A DNA stretch of 64,000 nt from Streptomyces sp. Ru62. GTDB taxonomy: Bacteria; Actinomycetota; Actinomycetes; Streptomycetales; Streptomycetaceae. Below are positions 1 through 9,122 of this stretch, piece after piece (position 1 is the stretch's first letter; each line of letters opens with the position of its first letter). The position numbers were made by a program, and so were the translations under genes. The notes beneath the pieces were generated by a model that saw only the letters and a list, made by a program, of their open reading frames with translations, was not told the origin of the DNA and made no database searches. Where the stretch lies: contig NZ_PQSU01000011.1 of assembly GCF_002920615.1 (NCBI RefSeq), positions 1-64,000 of the forward strand. Direction: 5' to 3'.

Positions 1-34
1 CCCCACCCCGCCCCAAGAACTCAAGGCACGCCGG

Positions 35-1417
35 CTACGCCCCTTCCGCCGACTCCTCCTCGTCGGTGTCGGTGTCCCCGGGCGCGTCGGCGGCGAAGCC
101 TGGGAGCCATTCCTCCAGTTCGTCGCGGAGGCGTACCGTGGCGCCCAGTTGGCACAGGACCCCGATCGTGCTGAGGGTCACCCGGTGTATCAGCAGATAG
201 GCCGGCGGGAGGTTGAGCCGCTTGCCGAGCTGGTAGGCGGGGGAGCGGGGGTCGGCGATGCGGGCGGCCTGGCTGCGCATCCAGGAGCGGGTGAAGGTGA
301 ACGCCTCCACGCGGGCCGGCTCGATGATCGGCAGCAGGTAGTCGAGGACCGCGTCCGGGTCCAGCTCGATGGTCTCCTTCACGAAGCCCTCGGCGCACAG
401 CAGCTCGTAGACCGTCTCCGCCTCGCCGTCCAGCGTCATCCGCAGCGAGATGCCGATCGGGGTCGGCAGGCCGCCGGGGAGCCGGTCGACGGTGCCGAAG
501 TCCAGCACTCCCAGGCGCCAGTCGTCCGGGCCGTCCGGGCCACCGGGCAGCAGACGGAAGTTGCCCGGATGGGGGTCGGCGTGCAGCAGGCCGGTGCGGG
601 CCGGGCCGGAGAAGAGGAAGCGGGCCAGGAGCTGGCCGGCCCGGTCGCGCTGCTCCTGGGTGCCGTCCGCGATGACCTCGGACAGTGGGATGCCGTCGAT
701 CCATTCGGTCACCAGCACCTGGTCGCACTGGTGCACCACCGCCGGGACGACCACGTCCGGGTCGTCCGTGAACTCCTCCGCGTGGGCGCTCTGCGCCTGG
801 GCCTCCAGCCCGTAGTCCAGCTCCTCCGAGACGCGGTCCCTCAGCTCCGCGATCAGCGGCTTGATGTCCATGCCCGGGATGAGCGGGCCCAACAGCCGGG
901 AGAACCGGCTCAGTTGACCGAGGTCGGAGAGCAGTGCCTCACCCGCGCCCGGGTACTGCACCTTGACCGCCACCTCACGGCCGTCGTGCCACACCGCCCG
1001 GTGCACCTGGCCGATCGAGGCCGCGGCGGCCGGCTTGTCCTCGAACTCCTCGAAGAGGTCGCGCCAGTCCGGGCCGAGCCGCTCCTGGAGCACCGCGTGC
1101 ACGGTGCGGGTCGGCATCGGCGGGGCGGCCTCCTGGAGCTTGGTCAGGGCCGCGCGGTAGGGGCCGGCGATCTCCTCCGGCAGCGCCGACTCGAAGACGG
1201 ACAGTGCCTGCCCGAACTTCATCGCGCCGCCCTTCAGCTCGCCGAGCACCTTGAACAGTTGCTCCGCCGTGCGCTGTTGCAGCTCGCGGCCGACGATCTC
1301 CGCGGACTCGCCCACGATCCGCTTGCCCAGCCCCCAGGTCGCCCGGCCGGCGAAGCCGAGCGGGAGCGCGGCGAGCTTGGCGGTCCGGGTGACCGCCTTC
1401 CGGGGAAGATCAGACAT
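35..1417 (-). CDS. ABC1/UbiB (AarF)-family atypical kinase
   Basis: A 460-residue member of the ABC1/ADCK/UbiB atypical kinase family. The family hallmarks are visible: KxGQ motif (K67-Q70), Ala-rich nucleotide loop (AAAAS, 130-134), VAVKV lysine (K152), DPHPGNF catalytic loop (281-287) and metal-binding DFG (306-308). Known relatives are ATPases or kinases tied to quinone or isoprenoid lipid metabolism; the substrate here is unknown. The C-terminus is acidic. I start at ATG 1417 (MSDLPRK); the upstream in-frame extension is the antisense-like tail of the neighbour. It overlaps the end of the ThiF-like gene by 8 bp, so the two are probably co-transcribed. Family assignment is firm, the role is not. 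Confidence 0.9.
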   Translation of the reverse strand: MSDLPRKAVTRTAKLAALPLGFAGRATWGLGKRIVGESAEIVGRELQQRTAEQLFKVLGELKGGAMKFGQALSVFESALPEEIAGPYRAALTKLQEAAPPMPTRTVHAVLQERLGPDWRDLFEEFEDKPAAAASIGQVHRAVWHDGREVAVKVQYPGAGEALLSDLGQLSRFSRLLGPLIPGMDIKPLIAELRDRVSEELDYGLEAQAQSAHAEEFTDDPDVVVPAVVHQCDQVLVTEWIDGIPLSEVIADGTQEQRDRAGQLLARFLFSGPARTGLLHADPHPGNFRLLPGGPDGPDDWRLGVLDFGTVDRLPGGLPTPIGISLRMTLDGEAETVYELLCAEGFVKETIELDPDAVLDYLLPIIEPARVEAFTFTRSWMRSQAARIADPRSPAYQLGKRLNLPPAYLLIHRVTLSTIGVLCQLGATVRLRDELEEWLPGFAADAPGDTDTDEEESAEGA

Positions 1418-2624
1418 GCGCCCTCCAGGTCCCAGTCGGCCGTGCCGCGCCTGCTTCGCGTCGCCGCTTCGTCGACGGCCGTTGCACCGCCATTGTCGCG
1501 CGCGTTCCGCCATCGGTTGCGGAGTGCTCCCGTTTCTGTCTCCCGGCCGCCCCGCACGCGCATTCCGGATGCGGCCGCACCGGCCGGGCGCACCAGTCCA
1601 GACCGGGCAGGGACACCTCCCAGCGAGTACCCGCGGCGGACGGTGACCCCCCGTCGAGGAAGGCCAGGGCGTGCGCCGCGGCGAGACCGGCCACCGCCGT
1701 GGCCAGGGTCAGGTCGCAGGCCCCGACCCGGCGGGACCGTCCGGACCGCCACTGGGTGACCAGACGGGGCCAGGCCGGGTCCCGGTCCGTGCGGTCCCGG
1801 TCCAGGCAGCCGGCGCAGCCCGACTCGCCGGGCAGGACGAGCGGGCCGACGACACCGGTGCCCTCCACGACCCCGGCGTAGAGATGAGGGGTGCCGGTGG
1901 TCATCAGCGGTTCGGCGGTGAACGGGTCCGGGGCGTGCACGGCGACATCGTCGCGGGGCGCGAAGATCACCAGGGAGAGGCCGGGCTCCTCGGCGCCGGA
2001 ACCGGGGGAGTGCGCGTGGCGCGGGGGGCGGTCCGGTGCGGCGCGGCGGACGGCGGCCCGGGCCGCCGCGTCCCGGCGGTCGCCCAGCGACTCGGCGGTC
2101 AGCCCGCCCGGCGCCACGTCCCACGGCTCCACCCGGCCCACGTCGCACACCTCGACCTCGCCGACGCCGGCGCCCGACAGTGCGGAGGCGAGGAGGGCGC
2201 CGACCCGGCCCGCGCCGCGCACCCGGACGCGCAGTGCGCGCCGGGCCGCGAGGCGGGCCAGCGCTCCGCCCGGCTCGGGTGTGAGGAGGGACAGGGAGGC
2301 GAGGTCGGGGCGCAGTCGTTCGAGGACGTCCGTCTTCTCCCGCAGTGTGTCGGCGGCCGGTCCGCCGCCGCGTGCGTCGTCGAGGAGGCCCGCGCGGGCC
2401 AGCCGCTCCACCAGCGCGTCGACGTGGCCGGCCGGCACGTCCGCCCGGCGGCCCTCCTCGCGCAGCAGCGGCAGTCCGCGCGTGCCGTCGAGCAGGTCCA
2501 GGAAGCTGCCGGTCGCCGTGGCGACGGGGCCCAGGGTCAGGGCGTGCGCCGGGGTCATCCCGAACTGCACGGTGTTGCGGTCGCGCCAGCCGCGCCGGAG
2601 TGCGGGCTTCACCACCGGATGCAT
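1410..2624 (-). CDS. ThiF/E1-like Rossmann protein
   Basis: A 404-residue protein resembling the ThiF/MoeB/E1 adenylating superfamily. A GxGxxG nucleotide loop (GAGRVG, 137-142) is followed about 20 residues later by an acidic strand end (CDVGRVE). A Cys pair C270/C273 (CAGC) and a late Cys cluster (C345, C355, C357) could hold zinc. The first 120 residues lack an obvious domain and read like a winged-helix or docking region. Classical E1 enzymes carry a CxxC pair near the C-terminus, so this is a divergent member, and adenylation activity is not certain. Start chosen at ATG 2624 (MHPVVKP). The 3' end overlaps the ABC1 kinase start. No partner ubiquitin-like or peptide substrate gene is visible nearby. 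Confidence 0.75.
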   Translation of the reverse strand: MHPVVKPALRRGWRDRNTVQFGMTPAHALTLGPVATATGSFLDLLDGTRGLPLLREEGRRADVPAGHVDALVERLARAGLLDDARGGGPAADTLREKTDVLERLRPDLASLSLLTPEPGGALARLAARRALRVRVRGAGRVGALLASALSGAGVGEVEVCDVGRVEPWDVAPGGLTAESLGDRRDAAARAAVRRAAPDRPPRHAHSPGSGAEEPGLSLVIFAPRDDVAVHAPDPFTAEPLMTTGTPHLYAGVVEGTGVVGPLVLPGESGCAGCLDRDRTDRDPAWPRLVTQWRSGRSRRVGACDLTLATAVAGLAAAHALAFLDGGSPSAAGTRWEVSLPGLDWCARPVRPHPECACGAAGRQKREHSATDGGTRATMAVQRPSTKRRREAGAARPTGTWRAHV

Positions 2625-2856
2625 GACTGTCCCCCCGTGTCCGTGAATGCGTGTCTGGGCCAGCATGCCTGGGCGGTGGTCGGGGCGTCGGGAGTTGTCC
2701 ACAGGCTGGGGGTGTTCTTCATATCAATCAGACGGGGTGAAGTGGTGTAAAAAGGATGGATGATTCGGTCGTACGAATCAAACACATGGTGGGGGATCCG
2801 GAGGGAACCGTCCCCGGGCCGGGACTTTGCCCCGGTCCAGCGGGTAACGTCGGGGC

Positions 2857-3462
2857 GTGCCCGCCGACCCACTGCACCGCGCCGGTGAACCACAGCGCAG
2901 CACGACGAGCCAGCCGCCCCGCGGCTCGGGGACGAGCGCGATCGAGGTCCGCAGGAGCGCCCGGCGCCGCCGGACGGTCTCCGCGTACCGCGAGGGCGAT
3001 CGCACCGTCGTACTGATCCCCGCCCGGATGTCGAAGGCGGAGGAGCAGCGCTGGGTCACCGTCATGCTCGACAAGCTCGCCGCCCAGGAGAGCAAGCGGG
3101 TGCTGGGCGACGCCGAGCTGGCCGAGCGTGCCGAGCGGCTGTCCGCCCAGTACTTCGACGGCCGGCCCCGGCCCGCCTCCGTGCGCTGGGTCACCAACCA
3201 GAACACCCGCTGGGGTTCGTGCACCCCCGCCGAGGGCAGCATCAGGCTGTCGCACCGGCTGCAGGGGATGCCGGAGTACGTCGTCGACTACGTGCTCTGC
3301 CACGAGCTGGCGCATCTGCTCGTCCCCGGCCACGGCGCCGACTTCTGGCGGCTGCTGGATGCCTATCCGCGCACCGAGCGGGCCCGCGGCTACCTCGAAG
3401 GGGTGGTCGCCGCCGCCCGGCTGCCGCATGTGCCGGGCGTGAGCGATGAGCAGGAGACCTGA
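2857..3462 (+). CDS. YgjP-like M48-type metallopeptidase
   Basis: A 201-residue protein of the YgjP/WLM (DUF45) zinc metallopeptidase group. The zinc site is intact: HELAH at 149-153 with a third histidine at H159 (GHGADFW), and the family RWGSC motif is at 118-122. No signal peptide is seen, so it is likely cytoplasmic. GTG start at 2857; about the first 28 residues are low complexity and may be dispensable. It is divergent from the ThiF-like gene across 232 bp that should hold both promoters. Substrate unknown. Confidence 0.85.
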   Translation: MPADPLHRAGEPQRSTTSQPPRGSGTSAIEVRRSARRRRTVSAYREGDRTVVLIPARMSKAEEQRWVTVMLDKLAAQESKRVLGDAELAERAERLSAQYFDGRPRPASVRWVTNQNTRWGSCTPAEGSIRLSHRLQGMPEYVVDYVLCHELAHLLVPGHGADFWRLLDAYPRTERARGYLEGVVAAARLPHVPGVSDEQET

Positions 3463-3656
3463 GCGGACTCCGGGCGTCCGGCGTCTTTCCGGGGTGACCG
3501 GGGGCAGCCCCGCGCGCCGAGTGCCTTCCGTGTGAGCGGCCGGGTGCGGTTGTGTACCGGGTCTGTACCGACCCGCACCCTCGGGGGTCGCTGTCGGTCT
3601 TTGCCGTTAGCCTGGCGCGACGCACTCACATTCGGGATGGGGGACGGTCGTAACGC

Positions 3657-5330
3657 ATGGCCAGGGAATTCCAACGCGGCCACAAGGCCAGGATCAGTGA
3701 CCTCACCGCGGGCACGGATCTGTACGTAGGCGTGCAGATCTCCGGTCCCGGACTGACCTTCGACATCAGCTGCTTCGGTCTGGACGCCGACGAGCGTCTC
3801 TCGGACGACCGGTACTTCGTCTTCTTCAACCAGCCGAAGTCCCCGGAGGAGTCCATCCAGCTGCTGGGTGCCCAGGCGGGTGACACGGAGTCGTTCCGGG
3901 TCACGCTCGACCGGATCCCCTCGCACATCCGCAAGCTGTCCTTCACGGCGACCGTCGACGGCACCGGTCAGATGTCCCAGATCGCTCCCGGACACCTGCG
4001 CATCGTGGCGGGCGGCGAGGAGGTCGCGCGGTACTCCTTCAGCGGCGCGGAGTTCTCCACCGAGCGGGCCGTGATGCTCGGTGACTTCTACTTCAAGGAC
4101 GGATGGCGGTTCGCCGCCGTCGGACAGGGCTTCGACGGCGGTCTGGAGGCGCTGCTGAAGAACTTCGGCGGCGAGGTGCTGGAGGAGGAGGCGCCCGCCA
4201 CCCCGCAGCAGCCCCAGTCCGGTGCGGCCCCGGGCTTCGCCCCGCCCGCCCAGACCACGCCCCCGCCCGCGTTCGGCGCCCCGGCCGCCCCGGCCCCCGC
4301 ACCCGCCCCGGCCCCCGCACCCGCTCCGGCGCCGGCCCCGCAGGGCTTCGCCCCACCCCCCGGCCCGACTCCGCCCCCGGCCCCGGCGCCCGGCCCGAAC
4401 GTGCACGCCGCGCCGACGGTCGTCGCCCCCCTGACCCCGCCCGGAGGCGGCACCGTCCCGCCGCCGGCCCCCGCACCCGCGCCCTACGGACAGTCGCCGC
4501 AGCAGCCGTCGTACGGCGGCGGGCCCGGCGCGCCGATGCCCCCGGGATACGGCCAGCAGCCCGCACCCTACGGCGGTCAGCCGACCCCGCCCATGCCCCC
4601 GGGCTACGGGCAGGTCCCCGGCCAGCAGCCCGCCGCCTACGGAGTGCCGCAGGGCGCGCCCCAGGGCGGTGCCGGCGTGACGGCCGCGCTCCAGGCGTTC
4701 AAGGAGACGCCGACCGGGCAGCGCTGGACCCAGCAGAACAAGAAGCTGATCCGCGTCGACCTCGGCATCGGCGGCCGGCCCGTGCTGGCCAAGCAGGGCA
4801 GCATGGTGCTCTACCAGGGCAAGGTCGACTTCAGCTACAAGGGCGCCGGGTTCGCCGGGCGGATCGTCGGCAACGCCACCGGCCAGGAGATGCAGCTGAT
4901 GCGCTGCACCGGCCAGGGCCAGGTGTTCCTCGCCGAGAACTCCACCCACCTGCACCCCGTCGAACTCCAGGGCGACGCCATCTGCGTCTCCGCGGAGAAC
5001 GTCCTCGCGTTCGACGAGAGCCTCCAGTACGAGGTCCGCCGCATCGAGGGCCACGGCATCCCCGGCGGCGCGCTGTTCACCATGCAGTTCCAGGGCACCG
5101 GCACGATCGTCGTCAAGACGCACGGCACGCCCGTGGTGCTGCCGGTCACGCCGACCACCTTCGCCGACTGCAACGCCGTCGTCGCCTGGTCGGCCGCCTC
5201 CCAGGTGATCGTCTCCAGCCAGGTCCGCATGCGCCGCAACGCCTACCCGGGCGACACCGGCGAGAGCGTCAACCTCCAGTTCCGGGGCGCGCCCGGCAAC
5301 TTCATCGTCGTCCAGCCCTACGAGGTCTAG
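3657..5330 (+). CDS. TerD-domain / AIM24-domain fusion protein
   Basis: A 557-residue two-domain protein. Residues 1 to about 185 are a TerD-type tellurium-resistance or calcium-binding fold, including paired acidic loops (ISDLTAGTDLYVGV, FGLDADERLSDDRYFVFFNQ). A Pro/Ala/Gly/Tyr-rich linker of roughly 150 residues follows (about 185-335), then an AIM24-type beta-rich domain to the end (TAALQAFKETPTGQRW onward). TerD proteins take part in stress and chemical-resistance modules; AIM24 domains occur in a mitochondrial protein and in many bacteria without a settled biochemical role. It heads a tight three-gene run with two AIM24 paralogues (12 bp and 17 bp gaps). Fusing the two domains suggests a shared complex; that is inference. 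Confidence 0.85.
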   Translation: MAREFQRGHKARISDLTAGTDLYVGVQISGPGLTFDISCFGLDADERLSDDRYFVFFNQPKSPEESIQLLGAQAGDTESFRVTLDRIPSHIRKLSFTATVDGTGQMSQIAPGHLRIVAGGEEVARYSFSGAEFSTERAVMLGDFYFKDGWRFAAVGQGFDGGLEALLKNFGGEVLEEEAPATPQQPQSGAAPGFAPPAQTTPPPAFGAPAAPAPAPAPAPAPAPAPAPQGFAPPPGPTPPPAPAPGPNVHAAPTVVAPLTPPGGGTVPPPAPAPAPYGQSPQQPSYGGGPGAPMPPGYGQQPAPYGGQPTPPMPPGYGQVPGQQPAAYGVPQGAPQGGAGVTAALQAFKETPTGQRWTQQNKKLIRVDLGIGGRPVLAKQGSMVLYQGKVDFSYKGAGFAGRIVGNATGQEMQLMRCTGQGQVFLAENSTHLHPVELQGDAICVSAENVLAFDESLQYEVRRIEGHGIPGGALFTMQFQGTGTIVVKTHGTPVVLPVTPTTFADCNAVVAWSAASQVIVSSQVRMRRNAYPGDTGESVNLQFRGAPGNFIVVQPYEV

Positions 5331-5342
5331 AGGGAGCCCGTC

Positions 5343-6023
5343 ATGAACCAGCCGCTCGCGGGCTTCGCCCCCGCACCCATCACCGCCCGCATGGAGAACC
5401 ACGGCAACCACATGCTGAAGGTCGCCCTCCAGACCGGGAACGACCTCCTCGCGCGCGTGGGGTCGATGGTCGCCTACGAAGGCTTCATCCAGTACGAGCC
5501 CAACCCGCCCGCCGTCCGCCAGATCGCCCGCGACTGGGTCACCGGCGAGGGCGCGCCGCTGATGAAGTGCTCCGGCGACGGCCTGCTCTACCTCGCCGAC
5601 TACGGCGCCGACGTCGTCGTGATCAACCTCAACGGCGACGGCATCTCCGTCAACGCCACCAACCTGCTCGCCTTCGACGCGCACCTCACCTGGGGCGTGG
5701 AGCGCGTGAAGGGGCTCGCGAAGTTCGCCGGGCAGGGCCTGTGGAACACGAAGATCTCCGGGCAGGGCTGGGTCGCGCTGACCTCACGGGGCAAGCCGAT
5801 CGTGGTGGACTGCGGCGGCGGCGAGGACGAGACGTACGTCGACCCGGACGCGCTCGTCGCCTGGTCGCCGAACCTCAAGGTGAAGGGCAAGCGCAGCTTC
5901 AAGGCCCAGTCGCTCATCGGCCGGGGCAGCGGCGAGGCCTACCAGATGGCCTTCTCCGGCCAGGGCATCGTCGTCGTCCAGCCCAGCGAGGACAGCACCG
6001 ACCGCCTCCGGTTCCGGGGCTGA
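5343..6023 (+). CDS. AIM24 family protein
   Basis: A 226-residue single-domain AIM24 protein, paralogous to the C-terminal domain of the upstream fusion. Shared landmarks are the RVGSMVAYEGF segment near 37-47, LMKCSGDG, VNATNLLAFD and a terminal GIVVVQPSE strand. There is no signal peptide or membrane segment, so it is probably cytosolic. It starts 12 bp after the previous stop with a GGGAG Shine-Dalgarno and is surely in the same operon. Function is unknown; the repeated duplication suggests hetero-oligomer formation. Confidence 0.88.
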   Translation: MNQPLAGFAPAPITARMENHGNHMLKVALQTGNDLLARVGSMVAYEGFIQYEPNPPAVRQIARDWVTGEGAPLMKCSGDGLLYLADYGADVVVINLNGDGISVNATNLLAFDAHLTWGVERVKGLAKFAGQGLWNTKISGQGWVALTSRGKPIVVDCGGGEDETYVDPDALVAWSPNLKVKGKRSFKAQSLIGRGSGEAYQMAFSGQGIVVVQPSEDSTDRLRFRG

Positions 6024-6040
6024 GGGGGAGCCAGAACACC

Positions 6041-6796
6041 ATGCAGAGCCCGCTTTTCGCGCACAACGACATCCAGACGCAAGAGCGCTGGAGCCTCCAG
6101 AACGCGCAGATGCTCCGGGTCACCCTGGAGGGCCACGACGACCTGCTCGCCCGCAAGGGCACCATGGTCGCCTACCAGGGCCTGGTCGAGTTCGACGCCG
6201 AGTACCGCAGCAACGGCCAGGCACGCGCGCGTGCGCACACCGGCGAGGGCCTGGACCTGATGCGCTGTCACGGACAGGGCACCGTCTACCTCGCCAACCT
6301 CGCCCAGCACGTGCACATCATGGACGTCGAGCAGGACGGGCTGACCGTCGACAGCTCCTACGTCCTCGCCATGGACTCCTCGCTGCACCACGAGGTCATC
6401 GCCGTCGACAGCCTCTACGGCATCTCCGGCTCCGGGAAGTACCAGCTCAACATCACCGGTCGCGGCCGGGTCGCCCTCATGACCTCCGGGGCGCCGCTGC
6501 TGATGCAGGTCACTCCCGACCGGTACGTCAACTGCGACGCCGACGCGATCGTGGCCTGGTCCACCGGGCTGCGCGTGCAGATGCAGGCCCAGACGCACTC
6601 CTCCGGCGTGTGGCGCCGGCGCGGCAACACCGGTGAGGGCTGGGAGCTGAGCTTCATGGGCACCGGCTTCGCGCTGGTGCAGCCCAGCGAGCCGCTGCCG
6701 CCGCAGAACGCGGCGATCGGGCAGGGCCTCGCCGCCCAGTTCGGCATGGGGCAGCAGGGCGCGCGCGGGCAGAACCAGGGGAACGTCTGGAGCTGA
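6041..6796 (+). CDS. AIM24 family protein
   Basis: A 251-residue AIM24 paralogue, the last gene of the TerD/AIM24 run. ATG 6041 (MQSPLFAHND) is preceded by GGGGGAG, 17 bp after the previous stop. The much longer reading frame that enters from inside the fusion gene is a shadow. The pattern matches its neighbours (RKGTMVAYQGLVEF, LMRCHGQG, YVLAMDSSL, FALVQPSE), and the C-terminal 25 residues are a Gln/Gly-rich tail. Function unknown. A strong hairpin follows at 6914-6948. Confidence 0.88.
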   Translation: MQSPLFAHNDIQTQERWSLQNAQMLRVTLEGHDDLLARKGTMVAYQGLVEFDAEYRSNGQARARAHTGEGLDLMRCHGQGTVYLANLAQHVHIMDVEQDGLTVDSSYVLAMDSSLHHEVIAVDSLYGISGSGKYQLNITGRGRVALMTSGAPLLMQVTPDRYVNCDADAIVAWSTGLRVQMQAQTHSSGVWRRRGNTGEGWELSFMGTGFALVQPSEPLPPQNAAIGQGLAAQFGMGQQGARGQNQGNVWS

Positions 6797-6913
6797 TCGC
6801 TCCGCCGGTCCGGCCCGGGGGTTCCGGGGGCCGCCGACCGCGTTCGGCTGCGGTCCGTATGTGGCCGGCGGCGCAGTCCCCGCACCCTCTGGGGGCGCGA
6901 TGGGCCGCCCGAC

Positions 6914-6948
6914 GCGAGGGGCGACCGCCCACGGTGGTCGCCCCTCGC
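6914..6948. terminator. Bidirectional hairpin terminator
   Basis: Perfect 13-bp inverted repeat (GCGAGGGGCGACC at 6914-6926, complement at 6936-6948) with a 9-base loop. It lies between the convergent AIM24 run and the NUDIX gene, with no strong U tract, as is usual in Streptomyces. Confidence 0.75.
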
Positions 6949-6954
6949 CTGTGG

Positions 6955-7476
6955 TCACAGGCGGGCGCGGGTCGCTTCCAGCAGCCGTACGACCGACTCG
7001 TCCGCCACGTCGGCCACCTCGTCGTAGGCGTACCAGCGCAGGTCGAGCGACTCGTCGCTGATCCCGTGCACCGCGCCGGGCGGGGCCAGGACCGCGTACT
7101 GCACGTCGAGGTGCCAGTGGCACGGAGGCGGGATCGGGTGCCGGTCCAGCCGCACCGGGCCACCGGGAAGCAGCGTCAGCCCGGTGATGCCGGACTCCTC
7201 GGTCGCCTCCCGCAGGGCCGCCGCCTCCAGCGTCGGGTCGCCCGGCTCGCAGTGCCCGCCCATCTGCAGCCACATCCGCAGCTTCCGGTGCAGCGTGAGC
7301 AGCACCCGGCCGCGCTCGGGATCGACCACCAGGGCGCTGGCCGTGAGATGACCGGCGTGGCACGCCTTCCACAGGCCGTCCGGGTGGGCCGCCAGATGGT
7401 CCAGGTATGCCTGGCGCAGCTCTTCCTGGCCCTCGTACCCCTTCAGGACGAGGACCGCGTCGTCGTACAGGCTCAC
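6955..7476 (-). CDS. NUDIX hydrolase
   Basis: A 173-residue NUDIX protein. The NUDIX box is visible in the middle as a G-x5-E-x7-REATEESGI arrangement (GGHCEPGDPTLEAAALREAT then EESGI). The GTG start at 7476 overlaps the stop of the upstream zincin-like gene (GTGA, 4 bp), so translation is coupled and the upstream extension of this frame is a shadow. The family cleaves nucleoside diphosphates linked to a variable moiety; the substrate cannot be told from sequence. Confidence 0.88.
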   Translation of the reverse strand: MSLYDDAVLVLKGYEGQEELRQAYLDHLAAHPDGLWKACHAGHLTASALVVDPERGRVLLTLHRKLRMWLQMGGHCEPGDPTLEAAALREATEESGITGLTLLPGGPVRLDRHPIPPPCHWHLDVQYAVLAPPGAVHGISDESLDLRWYAYDEVADVADESVVRLLEATRARL

Positions 7477-8930
7477 TCGGCGTCGTCGCCCTTGCCGTCG
7501 TCGCCCTTGTCGCCTTCGTCCCTCTTGCTCAGGTCCGGCTTGCCCGCGGAGCCGCCCGCCGCCTCGCCGAGCATCTTGTCCAGCTCGGAGAAGTCCAGCT
7601 GCTCGCGGTGGACGAAGCCGTCCGGATCGTCCAGGTCCGTCGCGGTCGGCAGCATGTCCGGGTGGGCCCACAGGCCGTCCCGGCCGTCGACCCCGCGCGC
7701 GTCCGTGAGCGAGGCCCACAGACGGGAGGCGTCACGCAGCCGGCGCGGACGCAGCTCCAGGCCGATCAGCGTGGCGAACGTCTGCTCCGCCGGGCCACCG
7801 GTCGCGCGGCGGCGGCGCAGCGTCTCGCGCAGGGCGTCGGCGGACGACAGGCGCGGCTTCGCGGCGGCGTGGACCACCGCGTCCACCCAGCCCTCCACGA
7901 GCGCGAGAGCGGTCTCCAGACGGGCCAGGGCGGCCTTCTGCTCGGGCGTGTCCTCCGGCTGGAACATGCCCTGCTGGAGCGCGTCCTGCAACTGCTCCGG
8001 GTTCTGCGGGTCGAACTGGCCGACCACGTCCTCCAGCTTGGCCGTGTCGACCTTGATGCCGCGCGCGTAGCCGTCGACCGCGCCGAACAGGTGCGAGCGC
8101 AGCCACGGCACGTGCGCGAACAGCCGCTGGTGCGCGGCCTCGCGCAGCGCCAGGTACAGCCGCACCTCCTCCTGCGGGACGCTCAGGTCCTTGCCGAACG
8201 CCTCCACGTTGGCCGGGAGCAGCGCGGCCTTGCCGGCCGGGCCCAGCGGCAGGCCGATGTCGGTCGAGCCGACGACCTCGCCCGCGAGCACACCCACGGC
8301 CTGGCCGATCTGGGTGCCGAACATGGCGCCGCCCATCGAACGCATCATGCCGATCAGCGGGCCGGCCATGGCCTGCATCTCCTCCGGCAGCACGTCGCCC
8401 ATGGCCGCGCCGACCCGCTCGGCGACCGGGTCGACCAGCTCCTGCCAGGCGGGCAGGGTCGCCTCGACCCACTCCGCGCGCGACCAGGCCACCGCCGAGC
8501 CGGAGCCCGACGGCAGGGACGTCGCGTCGTCCAGCCACAGGTCGGCGAGGCGGACGGCCTCCTCCACCGCCCTGCGCTCGGCGGGGCCGACGCTCGCGTC
8601 CTTCGTGCCGTCCGACGTGCCCTGGGCGACCGTCTGGCGGGCGATCTGCTTGGCCATGTCCCAGTTCACCGGGCCGCCCTCGTAGGACAGCATCTGGCCG
8701 AGCTGCTGGAACGCGGCGCCCAGGTCGGTGGGGTTCAGGGAACCGAACATGGCTGCGAGCGGGTTGTCGGCGCCGGGGCCGCCAAAGCCGCCGGCTCCGG
8801 GCAGGCCGCCGAAACCGAACGGATTGGCCGGTCCCTGCCCACCACCGCTCTGCTGGTCCTTCTTCTTGCCCTCGTCGCCGTCTTCCGGCTCCTCCGGCGG
8901 AAGGCCGAAACCGAATGGGGTGTCACTCAC
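7473..8930 (-). CDS. Zincin_2-type putative zinc-dependent metalloprotease
   Basis: A 485-residue actinobacterial protein of the Zincin_2 group (often annotated as hydrolase or F420-associated). The N-terminal 60 residues are acidic, then Gly/Phe/Pro-rich and disordered. The putative catalytic helix is LREAAHQRLF (about 262-271), a variant in which E264 and H267 stand in the ExxH arrangement, followed by conserved HVPWL. The C-terminus is Lys/Asp-rich. No secretion signal is seen. It is translationally coupled to the downstream NUDIX gene. Proteolysis has not been shown for most relatives, so the activity is tentative. Confidence 0.75.
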   Translation of the reverse strand: MSDTPFGFGLPPEEPEDGDEGKKKDQQSGGGQGPANPFGFGGLPGAGGFGGPGADNPLAAMFGSLNPTDLGAAFQQLGQMLSYEGGPVNWDMAKQIARQTVAQGTSDGTKDASVGPAERRAVEEAVRLADLWLDDATSLPSGSGSAVAWSRAEWVEATLPAWQELVDPVAERVGAAMGDVLPEEMQAMAGPLIGMMRSMGGAMFGTQIGQAVGVLAGEVVGSTDIGLPLGPAGKAALLPANVEAFGKDLSVPQEEVRLYLALREAAHQRLFAHVPWLRSHLFGAVDGYARGIKVDTAKLEDVVGQFDPQNPEQLQDALQQGMFQPEDTPEQKAALARLETALALVEGWVDAVVHAAAKPRLSSADALRETLRRRRATGGPAEQTFATLIGLELRPRRLRDASRLWASLTDARGVDGRDGLWAHPDMLPTATDLDDPDGFVHREQLDFSELDKMLGEAAGGSAGKPDLSKRDEGDKGDDGKGDDAE

Positions 8931-9122
8931 GGGATTCCTCGGCTGGTAAGGCCACCGGTTTCGCTCCGGCGGCGCGGCTGCCCGACAACACCACCCAGCG
9001 TAGACACCCCGACCCGATCGGGCCTCGGTGCTTCGCCCACGGAACGCCTGCGGCAGGATGGATGCACCTGGTACGTACGCGTCACTCGCGCCCGTACTGA
9101 AGACAACCGCTGGAGACGCCCG

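Noticed and set aside
149..1759. A 536-codon plus-strand frame opposite the ABC1 kinase.
   Set aside because: No domain is seen; the opposite strand encodes all kinase motifs.
4103..6796. An 897-codon open frame running across the fusion gene, the middle AIM24 gene and into the third AIM24 gene.
   Set aside because: Only its last 251 codons are coding; the rest is Arg/Pro-rich shadow of the real frames caused by high GC.
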